From NCBI GenBank assembly GCA_036023115.1, contig JAYKKT010000073.1:11017001-11081000 (forward strand): a DNA stretch of 64,000 bases. The letters are read 5' to 3'. Shown piece after piece: positions 43,147 to 55,704 of this stretch (the stretch's first letter is position 1; each line of letters starts with the position of its first letter). The notes under the pieces were generated by a model, which saw only the letters and a list, made by a program, of their open reading frames with translations, had not been told where the DNA came from and searched no databases. A program made the position numbers and the translations under genes. This DNA is from Brasenia schreberi. Lineage: Eukaryota > Streptophyta > Magnoliopsida > Nymphaeales > Cabombaceae.

Positions 43147-44861
43147 GAGTGTGGGGGTCCCCAAAAGCTCACGTGAAAGTGCTTGGAGGAGCTTGGAGGA
43201 GAGAGAGGGTATTAAGGTGAGTGCTTAGTGCTTTCTTGATTATTTTTAGTGGGTTAATTATGGGCTAAATAGGATTAAGTGTGGGCTACACCACCATTCG
43301 GGCCGAACCTACCTGCGCATGGAAGGTTTGAAGTGGCTGCGCCACCCTTGAGTACCACCTAGCCGGCCATCCCCTTAAGGTAAGCCTAAAAATCTAACCT
43401 AGCCCTTCTCTCTTTACCCCTCTAAACCCCACCTAATCCCACTACCAGCTACCACCTAACCTCACCGCCTTACTCCACTCCCCAATCCACCAAAACCCTT
43501 ACCTACTCCACCGCCATACCTCCCCCAACCAAAACCCTCACTCCCGGCCACCTAGCGCGCTACCCGTGCCCCGCACCCGCTCCACGTGACCCGCATGCCC
43601 CCTCACTCCCTGACGCCACCAGCTCCACGCCAGCACACCTGTCGGCCCGACCGAGTCTCAGGCGCCCACCACCTAACTCTAGCCGACACCCTGTCACCCA
43701 ACCGACTCCACCCTACATCCTGACTGACCCACCACCGCCACTACCTACCATCACCCCTACCTAGCACTGACCCCAGCCAATACCTCACCATACCCCGCAT
43801 CACCCTAGCTGACCTCTCCTCACTACCCCCAACCAAATCCAGCCAGCACCCTGCCACCCACCTAACATCAACCCCAGTCGACTCTACCCTACCACACCAA
43901 CCAACTCCACCCCACATCCTAACCGACCTACCACTTCCACTACCCACCATCACCCCTACCTAGTACCTCCCACATCACAGCCACCTTGGCCATAGCCCCA
44001 CCAAAACCCGTGGCTCCTTTGCTTATCCCACTAAGGCCGCGCAAACCACCTAGCACCCGTGAGCCTTATCTCTCAAGCCAAAACCCCACCAAGCTCAAGC
44101 TCGGCTAGCCACTTCACACCTCAAGCTTCAAGGGGAGCACGTCCGTGGCTGCAAAGTGAACCAAAGCCCTTGTAGATTGGAGTGAATCAAACTCTTGAAT
44201 CACTTGTAAGTGTTTAAAATTCAGTATTTACATTGCTCCTTTCATATTTAATTCAATTTAGATACGGGGTTGTATTAACGGAGCGTTGTCTCCCCCTGGG
44301 ATGTAATATTGGAGCTTGACACATGAGACACATACGTGCACATGAGCCTTAGCTCTTATCTCGTACACGAGACATACACTTGCACTTGAGCCTTAGCTCT
44401 TATCTCGTACACCAAGCACCCACGTACACGATTGAGCTTTCGCTCTTACTCCCAAGACTCTAGTAAGAGTCATATAAGTTACAATTTCATTCGGGTTGTT
44501 ACTTTAAAAATCGTGTGAGTTTGTCATTTCAATTCCACACTCGCACCCAAGGGACACCCGAGCACTTGCTCGAGCACTCACGCACCATTTTGGCCTTGGC
44601 AGCCCCTAAGATATAGACATATCTATATGCTTTCAACTGCGTGAGTTTTTCCGGTTCCACTGTATACACTTTTACATTCTGAGTAGTTAAAATTCAGTCG
44701 TGTGAGTTGCCTTTACATTTATACACAACACACACACGTTGACGACCTTCGGGCTCATATATATATACGTATCTCCCTTTCGGCTGGGTTTTACATTTCA
44801 AAATTGTGTGAGTTGTCTTTACATTTATACACAACACACACACACGTTGACGACCTTCAGG

Positions 44862-45000
<139 letters not shown>

Positions 45001-45654
45001 TTCCCATTCCGCACTTTGCATTTAAGTCGAGCGGGGTTTTACATTCCAAGTTGCGTGAGTTGTCTTTCAATATATACACAACACACATGCACACATTGAG
45101 CCTTTCCGCTCTTAAGATATAGCTATATTTTCCTTCCGTAATTTCTCTTCATCTATGTCTTTCAATTTCGGGTTTTACATTCAAGTTGTGTGAGTTGCAT
45201 AGCATATCCGTCAAACCTGAGATAGTGCACGTACTTGCATCCAAAGAAGCCCCGAATACCCCGTGCAAACACGTCAATCTTAGGCCACTTGATGCACACA
45301 CATCCCGCCTAAGTAGATAAAATTGAAAGACTTAGATACGTGCAACCCCACGTAAATAAAATCTGCAAATAGGCATACAATTGCTCAAGTACTTTCATAC
45401 TCTTTTCAAAAGTCCATGCTTGTTCAAAATCGATATTTTCTAAAGCATTTAAACCGACCCTTAAGCACCGGTTCAAGAAGGTTTATAACGAAAAGATCCC
45501 ACTTGTCCACAATCGCCCCATAAGTCAGATATTTCAAAATATACTTCGCTAGTTTGAGTAAGCTAGCTGGCACGTCCTAAAGTGACTTAGACACGAAAAA
45601 TGTTCACTTCAGGCCTAAAAACCCAGAGTTAAAATTTTCACGTGTCTACAGATT

Positions 45655-45672
45655 TGGCATGCCCGATGGGAC
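45655..45672 (+). other. Primer-binding site
   Basis: TGGCATGCCCGATGGGAC lies 4 bases after the LTR end at 45650 and is followed by GTGGGTCTT, as at the other PBS positions. Confidence 0.65.
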
Positions 45673-45792
45673 GTGGGTCTTAAGAAAAATCGATAAAAAC
45701 AAGCAAAGCTCTTGATTTTTTTTTTCAGAAAAGTATTTATCTCTTTGCCTTTTTGTGCATTTCATAGTTGGTTTTTGAAAAACATCGGAGTC

Positions 45793-47160
45793 ATGTCGAG
45801 TATAGACTCCAATGAGGTGACCAACCAGGTCTCACGCACATCAAGTTCTCACTCAAAGAGATTTTTGAAAAATCAAAATAGGAGAGAAGAAATCGAGGAT
45901 TTGTGAAAAGACTTTGAAGCCAAGATCACTGCACTTAGCCAAGAGGCCAAGGCAGATAATTCATGTTCATCTCACGGCAAACTAGCAAAGGTTAAAAAAA
46001 AATTTGAAAAAACTCTCAAACCCAAGGAAACCTCCGCTATGGAGGGAAACCAATACCACGAGTCCTTCACTCACAAGGACCGTAAAGCCCTACAGCAGTT
46101 GCTAAAAGGGCAGAATAAAGAGAAAAGAATGTACGCCCTGTCTGATTTCCTTTGGATTATGAAACAGATAGTGACGACGAAATACCGAATTTCCATCGGT
46201 ATGATGGCACGGGGATCCTCGATCCCACCTGCAACTCTTTTCTTGTCGAGCCCACAAGAAAAAGGACTCGATGAAGTGGATTTATTGGTTTTCCCTTTCC
46301 CTCAAAGGAACTGCTTCAAAATGGCTCGCTTCTTACGATTTGAGTCAGTTCGCAACTTTTAAAGAGTTAGCGAACTGCTTTATGCAAAGGTTTTCGCATA
46401 ACGTAGAAGTTACGCCAACTTTAAATACTTTGAGGGTACAAAACAAGCGGCGAAGGAGGATGTACATGCATTCATCGTTCGATGGAGGTCCCTCTTGGGA
46501 CAAGTGAGAGAACTCATCTCAGAAGGATGCGCAGTGATGCTCATCCTCAATAATTTCAAAAATGATTTGAAAACCCTTCTCTCCCTACATGAAATCTCAA
46601 CTTTTCACAAGTTGATCAAGAAAGATTCTCTTTTCGAAACAAATCTAAAGAAGGGAGTCTACGATCACTTGTGGAAAGGGAGTGTGGTTCCAAAAACTCG
46701 CTTAGAAAAACCCATAACTTACGAATTACCCACAATGGAGAAAGGGGCAAAACCCCACAAAGTTGCAAACATCCGAGTGGATCCAAGCTCGGTGAGCACT
46801 TCTAAAAATTTTGAAAAAAAAAAAGAGAAAAAATTACAAAAGCCTTTTGAAAAATGGGAGTATACTCCACTGGGGCAACCTGTGTCGGAGGTCCTGGACC
46901 TCCTACTTGCCCAAGAAATAATCGAACTCCCTGAGATTCCCGAGAAAACCACTTCCAAAGGGAGGTTTTTAAATTGATTTTGCAAGTATCATCGGCTCAA
47001 AGGCCATGATACAAACCAATATTTTTCCCTACTCAACAAAATTGAGAACTTGATAGCGCAGGGCCGGCTCCAGGTCACTAAGGAACCAGAGCCTGCCCAA
47101 GCTATTTTCAAAGAACCCTTCTCTAACCACACAAGTACCAGTGGGTGGGCAAAGAGGTTA
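45793..47160 (+). pseudogene. gag of a 3'-truncated plus-strand element
   Basis: Starts at ATG 45793 (MSSIDSNEVTNQVSRTSSS), hits a TGA at 45904-45906, and continues through MEGNQYHESFTHKDRKALQQ and a frameshifted DFL/YETD region near 46150. The gag core follows (46271-46977: WIYWFSLSLKGTASKWLASY, FCKYHRLKGH-type knuckle near 46980 with a stop at 46975). Homology to the other gag copies ends near 47160, where ordinary genomic DNA begins. No pol and no 3' LTR are present, so the element was cut off here. Confidence 0.85.
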
Positions 47161-47678
47161 GAAACAGATAAAAGTTTCGTTATTCCAAAACATGATAAAT
47201 TTGATAGAGAAGTCACACACAAAGCAGTTACTTAAAAATTATGGCTTCTGATAATAAAAGTAAAGAGATAAATACTATAAAGCATGAAACCCATTAATTG
47301 ACCCAAGTGATAAAATGCTTGTTTTTTTTTTAATAAAAATCTTACCATTAATTGTCATTGTACATTTCTTTTAATTGGCAGGGTGAGGTTATGCATATCC
47401 CTACCAAATGTGCACGACCCCAAGGGTTGAAATCATAACCCCTGTTCTCGAGTTGACCCCCTAACGCAAAGAGCCGTGTCTCCTTGTTTAATTATTGATT
47501 GGATCTTGTTCATCTTTATGATGTTCACTTATGTGGACCTTGTTTTGAGTGGCATGAGATGTCTCTTTGACACTTTTTTTTTTAAGTTTTAAATTATATT
47601 ACTCAAAAGTAAATGTGAGTGGACATCTCAAAAATAGGTAAGATCTAATATATATATATAACCTTGATATCCAAAAAA
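47161..47678. other. Intergenic DNA beyond the retrotransposon block
   Basis: AT-rich sequence with no gene that I can support. Around 47380-47490 the wording (GGTTATGCATATCCCTACC, CCCAAGGGTTGAAATC) looks like a further degraded repeat, but I cannot name it. Confidence 0.4.
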
Positions 47679-47837
47679 TTTAAGGATGCAAATTCTATCT
47701 AAAGCAATTTCAATCCTCCAACACTATATATAAAATTTTATATATAGTTTAAATGGTTTAGATATACATTCTTATACCTTTCGATGGTCTAGATTAATTT
47801 ATATAGAATTTGAATACAAGTAATTTGCATCCTTAAA
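47679..47837. mobile_element. 159-bp MITE-like element upstream of eIF4B
   Basis: The ends are perfect inverted repeats: TTTAAGGATGCAAATT at 47679-47694 and AATTTGCATCCTTAAA at 47822-47837. If TTAA is taken as the duplicated target, the terminal repeats are GGATGCAAATT. The inside is AT-rich with a further palindrome near 47736-47751 and no coding. It lies about 0.6 kb upstream of the eIF4B start codon. Superfamily uncertain. Confidence 0.7.
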
Positions 47838-48413
47838 CTTATATATATATATATATATATCCTCGCCTATACTCTTGGTTCCGTCAGTATTCCTTTTATA
47901 CCACAAGTATTAAAGAAAACTTGAAAAGTTCAGAAATGGAAAGCATTAAAATCAACTATTTCCAGCGCAATCAACCGTGAAGCCTTAGTAAATTGTCCGA
48001 GATGATAGGGACATTCCTTGTAATGAAAACATTTTTGGAAGGGTATTGATGAGAAGAAGTATAATATAATCACACGTTTCTATAATATACTTCTTACTTG
48101 ATGTTTAGTCTGTTTATGTATTTAAGCTTGTTTGGTTCTTCGGAGAAAGAACCGGGAGCACCAAAACGTTCCCAGGTACTTCATAAAAGCGGAGGCTATT
48201 ATTCTTTCGGTCTCTTTTCTTGAGGAAACGAATCATTCGATCGTCTTCATCGCCTTTTCCTATCTGATTCTCGCCGGCGTTCGACGGAGAGATGCCCTTG
48301 CATGGGTCCACTAGGGAGCGAACCTGTCTTTGATTCCTCTTCAGATCTTCAGAGGTTACAAATCGAAACCCTAGTTTTTCTCCCGAATTGTTTGATTCAG
48401 TATTGTTTCTGAG
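47838..48413 (+). promoter_or_regulatory. Promoter and 5' UTR region of eIF4B
   Basis: An (AT)n run (47842-47861) is followed by a region with no ORF of note. A telo-box AAACCCTAG lies at 48366-48374, 40 bp before the ATG, in a CT-rich leader; such boxes are typical of plant translation-machinery genes. No clear TATA box was identified. The exact start of transcription cannot be read from the sequence. Confidence 0.5.
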
Positions 48414-51400
48414 ATGTCGAAACCTTGGGGTGCGATCGGCGCGTGGGCCGCCGACGTCGAGCGCGAGGAGCGCGAAATATCTTCCGGACCGCCATTTCCG
48501 GTTCCCTCGGCCGTGGCCGAGCCGCAGAGCTTCCCCAGCCTGAAGGAGGCGGCGGCCGCGAAACAGCCGAAGAAGAAGAAGCAGGTGATGACGCTCGGAG
48601 AATTCCAGAGTGGTGCGGGAAGCCGTCGTGATCCAGCTCCGGAGCCGAGAGGGCTGACGCCCGAGGAGATGCTGATGCTTCCATCCGGGCCGAGGGAAAG
48701 ATCCGGTGATGAGGACTACGGCCGCCTAGGTGGAGGATTCCGGTCGTACGGAGGTCGGAGGATGGACGGTGGCGGATGGAGCCGAGAGAGAGGTGATGAG
48801 ATGGATGGCTCTCGGGGTGCCGGACCGCGTTCTTATGGGGGTTTCTCAGACGATAGGAGACCTCCTCCTTCCATGGGTTCCGATTTCGATCAGCGTTCCC
48901 GCGCCGATGAGGTCGATAATTGGTCTACAATGAAGAAACCAATGGGTCCTCCTCCCGATTCCAGCCGCGGCCAAGATCGCTATGCTTCTCTTGGTATCGG
49001 GGGTAGTTCTAACGCGGCCGACTTTGACAACTGGAACGCCGGAAAAAAGGCTTTTCCAGTGAGGTCAGGGGGGTCTTTCGGGTCGGATTTTAGGAATGTA
49101 CGGCCTGATTCCGAGAGGCGGAGGATAGTCTTGGATCCTCCGAGGAGAGACTCTGCGTCGGTCGAGCTTCAGAGGACGCGACCAAGTCCGTTTGGAGATG
49201 CTCGGCCCCGTGAAGAAGTTCTGTCGGAGAAGGGTTTGGATTGGAGGAGGACGGATTCGGAGGTTGACAGCCGGAAAAGCAGTCGGCCTTCCAGCTCTCA
49301 GTCAAGTCGGCCAGAGAGCCCAGGGTCTCAACCGGAGTTTGTGTCGAAGCCGAAGCCGAAGATCAACCCCTTTGGTGATGCGAAACCTAGGGAAGTGTTG
49401 TTGGAAGAAAAAGGGAAGGATTGGCGCAAGATTGATTTTGAACTCGAGCATCGGGCAGTAGACAGGTTTATTTTCCCATCGTTTATTTCATTCCTTATCA
49501 AAGTTTCTTTTTCTTTTCCTATCTCTTGGTTGGATAAACCGCAACATGGGACATCACAGATGGCGAAACATCAAGATGTTTGTATGTTGACTATCTATTG
49601 GTAGTAGACTGTGCTTGCTGCGTAGTTTTTATGCTGATCTGCTGTACTTCTAATATCTTGGTCGTATATTTGTTGGTCTTCCGTTTCGAACTTGATACAT
49701 TCGCCTTCTTGTTTTATGTTGGTTCATTTATTTTGCTTTGAATTTACGCTGATTCCTTCAACTAATGATGCGTGTTTGCCATTTTTTCCATCATGTGTTA
49801 CTTGTGCGTCCTTTTCCGTCACACCTTGGCAACCTATGTTATTTAATTTCTGCTGTCATTAAGTCTTTCCTTTTTTTCCTTGTGCTGTTGTTCTCGTAGA
49901 ACTTTCTTCCGCACTTGTGTTTACTTTTTCTTTGTAAGTTGATCCTATTAGTGCAAACACTTGATGATTGAATTCAACATGATTGACCATCTTTGTGGGT
50001 ACTTTGGAGAGCTTTTGGGTTGATGTAGCTTCAATTTTGGAGGAGGATTAACTTAAAGTAAATTGCAGTTAAATGCATGCTCCTCGTTAGGTTTAACTTG
50101 AAGTCATTTGATTCTTGTACATCTTGCTTTTCGTATTATTACTCCGATGCTGCAGCTCTTGTTCCAACATCATATTGTCTTCTCGCTATTATGAAACTGT
50201 AAAGATGAACTTGGCATGAAACCGTTGTTAGGTAGGTGCTACTGCTATGAGATAAGAATCTAAAGGTAAACAAAGAAGTGGAAAGCGAAAACTTTGATCA
50301 TATATGTACAAACAATGCAAGGATGATTCACATGTAAAAGTATCTTAAATAGTTTCAGCGAAATAAATATGGTTAATGGGTGCTTACATCCTCATCACTA
50401 AATGTATAATCTTCCTACACTACCCAACTTAGGAGAACTTCCCTTGCAACGTGGTTTCCTTTGTAATTCTTCTTCTTACTGAAAAATGCAAATGCTTAAG
50501 ATATTAGAGTTTTATATCTTGTGGTAAATGTAAACAGCAAAGATAAGAAACTCTCTCATCATTTTGGAGTACACACACCTTTTATAGAGATATTCAGATA
50601 TATGCTGTTTTTATTGTCTTATTAATGAGCTATGTTATCAATAGCAGTTAGCGGGCTGTTAGCAGTTGACCCTAATAGAGCAATAGCAGGGATATAGCGG
50701 ATTTAGCGATACACATTTATTTATGATTAAAATAATATATATATATATATAATGGATTCTCTAATTTCTAAAAAATATCAAGAAACACATAACCACCACG
50801 TTTATAAATATGAATCAAACTAAATAAATAAATTATAAGAAGACAAACAATAAATTTCATATGACATGCATATTGAATTGTTAAACTTAAATTAAAAGAC
50901 AAAAGCATAAATGTAACTCATTCTAAGTAGCAATTAGAAGAATTAAAAGAAACTTTAAAAGCTTCGTCTCGTAAGTCTTCTCGAAAATAAATAAAAGTGA
51001 CAATGGTGTCATGCACGTTTTTTATAGCAAGAATAGACTGACATAGTACCATGCATATTATACTTGTTATGTCCATTTGAATCAATGAAAAAGACAGAAC
51101 AGAAGAAGGTGAGCCTCTTAGACATGAACATGGCAAATGATTACCCTGTAGGAAAAAGAAAATGTGTAAAATTAAGAAATGGTTAGGGACGGATTGAGAA
51201 ACAATGAGAGCCAAAGGGCCCACTTTTATATTTAAACAAAGGAGACTAAGTTGATAGCCACTAGAGTGCATCTAAAAAACCTGGGATGTTCATTGTACTT
51301 TGCCACACAGATTATATTTTGATGGTCCATCCTCGATGATGCATGATGTGTGGGATACTCAGTAACTTGTCTTGATGAAACTTTAATCTTTTCTAAACAA

Positions 51401-54400
51401 AATTGTTACTTCTCACTAGAAGACCAGCTTTCATGAACGAAAAACACCAAATGTTAAGTATTCAAATAACATAAGAGAGGGAGGAAGGGAGAGAGATATC
51501 AGCCGTAGGAGGGAGATATCACTAGCCGCAGAAGAGATAGAGAGAAGTGGTAGTGGTGGACTCTGTGTTGTTTGTATCGTATTGTATCATGTATCGTTTT
51601 GGTCCATGATACGCATTGTATCACACCATATCATTTTTAATATTAAAAATAAAAAAATAAAAAAAGTCAACAATTTAGAAAAAATCATGATAATTCTAAA
51701 CAATTCATATAATTCATAAGTTGAGTAAATATGATCAACTGCCATTCAATTTTCAATGTATAAAGCATTTAAGCACGTCTTTCACAAAAATATAATTTAA
51801 ATCTTAATAAATCTGAAAATAAAAACACTTAATAAATCCCCAATCTTCACTTCATAAACCACAAAAACATTCAAATAGACTAATAGAGTGTCTCCCACTT
51901 CACAAATACAATGAAAAGATATTTATATACTTCATATATTGTCATTCAAAAAACGATCAAAAAAGAAAAAAAAACAACATAAGAAAATACCAAATACAAC
52001 AACAACTAAGCCTTTTCCCATACTAGACGGGGTCGGCTACATGGATCCTTTGTTTCTACAGAGCCCTATCATGTGGCATGTTAGCAGTTAACTCACAATA
52101 ACCTAGATCATTCCTTATTATTTCTTTCCAATACTTTTGTTGTCGTCCTCTACCTCTTTTAATGCTTTCCAAATTTATTTTTTCATACCTTCCTAGAGGT
52201 TCTTTTGATCTTCTTTCTATATATCCAAACCATCTTAAACAATATTCTCTCATTTTATCCTCTATTGGTGCCACTCCTAATTTGTTTCTAATAACCTCAT
52301 TTTATACACGATCTTTTCTTGTATGACCACTCATCCATCTCAACATCTTCATTTATGTCAGACATCTTTTGTACATGTTGATGATTAATTGCCCAACACT
52401 TAGAACCATAAAATATGGTAGGTCTAATTGATGCTCTATAATATTTACCTTTTACCTTTAATGGTATCTTCTTATCACAAAAAGTACCTGATGCTCCTCT
52501 CCATTTTAACCAACCATCATTAATTTTATGCGTAACATCTCCATCAATTCTTCCATCACTCTCAAAAATTGACCCTAGGTATTTAAAACTTTCTTTTTGG
52601 GGGATGTAATGTGTGCCAATTTTAATTTCTCTGCCCTCTTAAGTAACCAAATGATCAACCTTGCATTTTGTTCTATTAAGTCAAAAGCCTTTGCTTTCTA
52701 ATGTTTCTCTCCATAATTCAAATTTTCTATTAACTTTTTCTTTAGACTCCTCCACTAACACAATGGCATCTGCAAATAACATACACTAAGGTACTTCATC
52801 TTGAATATGTTTTGTTAACTCATCAATCACCATTATAAATAAATATGGACTTAAAGTTGATCCTTGATGTAACCCAATATTAACTTCAAAGAAACCTATC
52901 ATTCCTTCATGAGTCCTCACACATATTTTTGCACCATCGTACATGTCTCTTATAAGGTTTATGTATGTCAATGAGATACATCTTTTTTCCAAAGTTCTTC
53001 AAAGAACCTCTCTCGGTACCCTATCGTAAGTTTTTTCTAGATCAATAAATATCATGTGAAGGTATTTCTTTTTTTATCTAAAATGTTCCATAAGATGTCT
53101 CAAAAGGTGAATCGCTTCAACAGTAGATCTGCCTGGCATGGATCCAAATTGGTTCTCTATTGTACTCGATACTTGTCTTAACCTACGTTCGATAATTTTT
53201 TCCGACAATTTCATAGTATGGCTCATTAAATAGTCTCCCTTGTTCTTATATATGGGTATAAGTGTACTCGCTCTCCATTATTGAGGCATCTTTTGGTTTC
53301 TCTATATTTCATTAAATAGTCTTATCAGCCAATTGATTCCTATTTCGCCTATTATTTTCCAAACTTCTATAGGGTTATTGTTTGGTCCTACCGATTTACC
53401 ACCCTTCATATGTTTAAGAGCCTCTTTGACTTCATTCTTTTAAATACGTCGGTAGAAATTGTGGTTTATATACTTTTTTGATTTGGTTAACTCTCCTAAG
53501 CTAATACTAACATCTTTATTTTCATTAAAAAACTTATAAAAATAGTTTTTCCATCTATTTCTTATATCATCATTTGCCACTAGAATTTTTTCATCCTCGT
53601 CTTTGATGCATCTAACATAATTAAGATCTTTAGTTTTCTTATCTTTAGCCCTAGCTATCCTAAAAATATCTCTTTTACCCACTTTTGAGTTGAGTTTTTT
53701 TATATAAATCCTCCCAAATTTTAGCTTTTGCTTCACTGATAACCTTTTTCGCTTCTTTATGGATTGTCAGTGTTGTCACTGTCGGAGTGATGGCGTTATA
53801 GACCCTTGAAAATTGTTGGAAATGCCTCACCCTAATTAAAAGTCGCCTTGAAACAACTAGAAGATGTAGATGGAAGCCACAAATCTCGCAGAAATGTGAG
53901 GTTTTGTTTGGTCAACGAACCTTTTATAAAGGCTTAGGCCGTATCGCTCGTATGATACGATATGAGCAATACACGTGTATCGTGTGCAATACATATTGTA
54001 TCATACGATATAAAATGATAAGTTATCTAATATGATACACTATGTTGTATCGTATCATGGAGTCATCATATCTTACGATATAGTGCGATACAGATAACAC
54101 TGAGTGGACTTGTCTGTCACTGGTGGTGGTGGTTTTGTGTTGCTAGTGGCAATGGAAGGCATGGGAGAGAGGGGAGAATGAAAGACAAGAGAGAGAGAGA
54201 GAGAGAGGGGGGGGGGGGGTTGAGAATCGACCTAATCTGAGATAGGTTTGGGAATTGGGTCGGGTTGACCCATATCTATTAGATTGACCCGATCTGTATG
54301 CTATCAGTATTATAGTGGTCTGCTATAGGGTTCTTAACGGTGTTAATATCGTTCCTGAAGGACGGCCATTATATTCACTATTATAGCATCCATGGGACCA

Positions 54401-55704
54401 CCAATTCGCTATAACGCACTATAGTGGATTCGTGGATTCTATAGCGTGCTATTGATAATTATGTTAATGAGGCTGCTTTTATTATGCATAAACAAAGAGT
54501 AGAAGTACCTTTGTGTTAGCGAAGGTGTCATGGGGTCATGGAGCAAGCTGCTAATTGGTGCAGCATGCAGGAAACATTGGATTTGTGGTCCATGGTGACT
54601 AGGCAAACCATGCAATCTCCTGAAAATTATTTCTTTTTTTGTTTCCCAAGTGGTCAGATGATGTGTTTTGTGATTTTCCTTTTGTTAGTCGGTATCTTCG
54701 TTCTTTGAACGCCCATCGTGTAGCTTTATCTCTTTTACACGATCATCATTTCAAGAGACCTGAGGTTCTTCTTTACTGTGCCAGATTTGTGCATCGTATT
54801 TAGAGTTATTATTCTAATAGAAATGAACAAGGCTAGAAATATACCACAAAAATTGCCGAATAGAATCATAAATCTAATGTCTGTTAGACAGAAAGGCATG
54901 AAAACGTGGGGAATCGTGTAGGAGGCTGAGAACTGCTCATGCTCATGCTTGGAGGAAGAAAGCATGGTAACCGATAAGTTTAAATGTATAATAATAATTA
55001 TATGCTAAAGAATTAAAATATAAAGCAATGCTATGCCGTTAGAATCCTGCTGAATAACATACATTTGCCCATGTAGTAGCGTCTGCATGATTCTTTGTTT
55101 TTCTTCATGCCTGCATTTGTTTCAGACCAGAGACGATGGAGGAAAAACTATTAAAGGATGAGATTCATCAGCTGAAGGAAAAGCTACCGAAGGAACCTCA
55201 GGTGAAGCTGAACGGCGAACCTGGTGAAGAGTCTGCCAAACTACGAAGCCTTGAGGATTTGGTTGCAAAGAAAGAGAAGGAACTGGAATTGTTGATACGG
55301 GAGTTGGATGATAAGGTCCGGTTTGGGCAGAGAGGTACTGAGAGTTCTGGCCATTTGGAGAGGGCACCTTCTCAGTCTAGCCTCTCAGAAGATTCGAGAA
55401 GCATGGAATTTGGAGACAGGCCTCGTTCCCGCGGGACGGCACCAGATGTATGGACCAGAGCCGATGACCGGAGAGGATTCCGGGAGAGGGGATTTCTTGG
55501 CAACAGGGACACAGACGGGTATGACGCCAAATCTCTGAAATTCTTGTTGTTTAGATAGATGCGCTGTATCTTACCTTCCCCACCTCTGAGCATTGCTTTG
55601 GATGGAGCTTAACACTGATAATGGGTGGTTTTCAATGTAACGAAGAAGCTAACTCGTTCTTCTTTGTATGGATTTGTAGGTTCAAGTTTAAAGAAAGATG
55701 GTGA
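48414..55704 (+). CDS. eIF4B: Eukaryotic translation initiation factor 4B (plant type), three exons
   Basis: Exons 48414-49465, 55126-55518 and 55680-55704 give 489 residues; plant eIF4B is usually about 500-540. It promotes eIF4A/eIF4F helicase activity and mRNA binding to the small ribosomal subunit in the cytosol. The N-terminus MSKPWGAIGAWAADVE, with FPSLKEAA and MTLGEFQSG, is the plant eIF4B signature. A Gly/Arg/Asp-rich centre follows, then two copies of a PFGDA.PRE..L.EKG.DWR motif (from residues about 258 and 317). A charged coiled-coil-like region (about 355-425) and an Arg-rich tail come last. Splice sites are GACAG/GTTTAT...TTTCAG/ACCAG and GACGG/GTATGA...TTGTAG/GTTC. Without the second splice the frame would stop at 55558 with a different tail. 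RNA evidence is needed for the last exon. Confidence 0.9.
51563..54102. mobile_element. Inner hAT-like element with 8-bp duplication
   Basis: Terminal inverted repeats CTGTGTTGTTTGTATCG (left) and CAGTGTTATCTGTATCG (right, reverse complement). The flanks are GGTGGACT (51555-51562) and AGTGGACT (54103-54110), seven of eight bases identical. Both ends have many GATACGATA/TGTATCATA subterminal motifs. CA/TGTGTT ends and an 8-bp duplication suggest hAT. No transposase was found. It carries an RTE LINE fragment and a non-coding remainder (53766-53940). Confidence 0.75.
51990..53765 (-). mobile_element. 5'-truncated RTE-clade LINE fragment
   Basis: The minus strand encodes, with many stops, the connector (KRDIFRIARAKDKKTKDLNYVRCIKDED, 53640-53700 area) and RT segments. 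The latter are PGRSTVEAIHLLRHLMEHF near 53110-53170 and GLHQGSTLSPYLFIMVIDEL near 52810-52870, with the YADD-box equivalent as LFADAIVLV (second Asp changed to Ala). A C-terminal zone follows (EYCLRWFGYIERR, 52200-52250). The 3' end has GGGTCGGCTACATGGATCC wording in the plus strand and a CAACAACAAC tail, as in plant RTE elements. The endonuclease domain is missing. Clearly inactive. Confidence 0.85.
54188..54219. repeat. (GA)n(G)n microsatellite
   Basis: GAGAGAGAGAGAGAGAGA followed by a run of about 13 G, within the outer hAT-like element close to the inner one. G-run length is likely to vary or be uncertain in assembly. Confidence 0.9.

Larger units (their letters stand above)
50630..54463. 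mobile_element. Outer hAT-like element with 8-bp duplication TTAATGAG
   Basis: The left end CTATGTTATCAATAGCAG and right end (reverse complement CATAATTATCAATAGCACG) are inverted repeats differing by small changes. TTAATGAG flanks it at 50622-50629 and 54464-54471. Eight-base duplications fit the hAT superfamily. TATAGC-rich subterminal sequence follows inside both ends. No transposase is seen, so it is non-autonomous. Its own body is about 1.3 kb once the inner insertion is subtracted. Family assignment is inference. Confidence 0.7.
49466..55125 (+). other. eIF4B intron 1 (5.66 kb) inflated by nested transposons
   Basis: GT at 49466 and AG at 55124-55125. Bases 49466-50629 and 54464-55125 look like ordinary intron. 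In between are two nested hAT-like elements and a LINE fragment, together 3.8 kb. Without them the intron would be about 1.8 kb. Confidence 0.8.

Noticed and set aside
49466..49604. Extension of eIF4B exon 1 to the in-frame stop at 49604
   Set aside because: The extension is T-rich and hydrophobic, unlike eIF4B. A good donor at 49466 and an acceptor at 55125 join the conserved motif exactly in frame.
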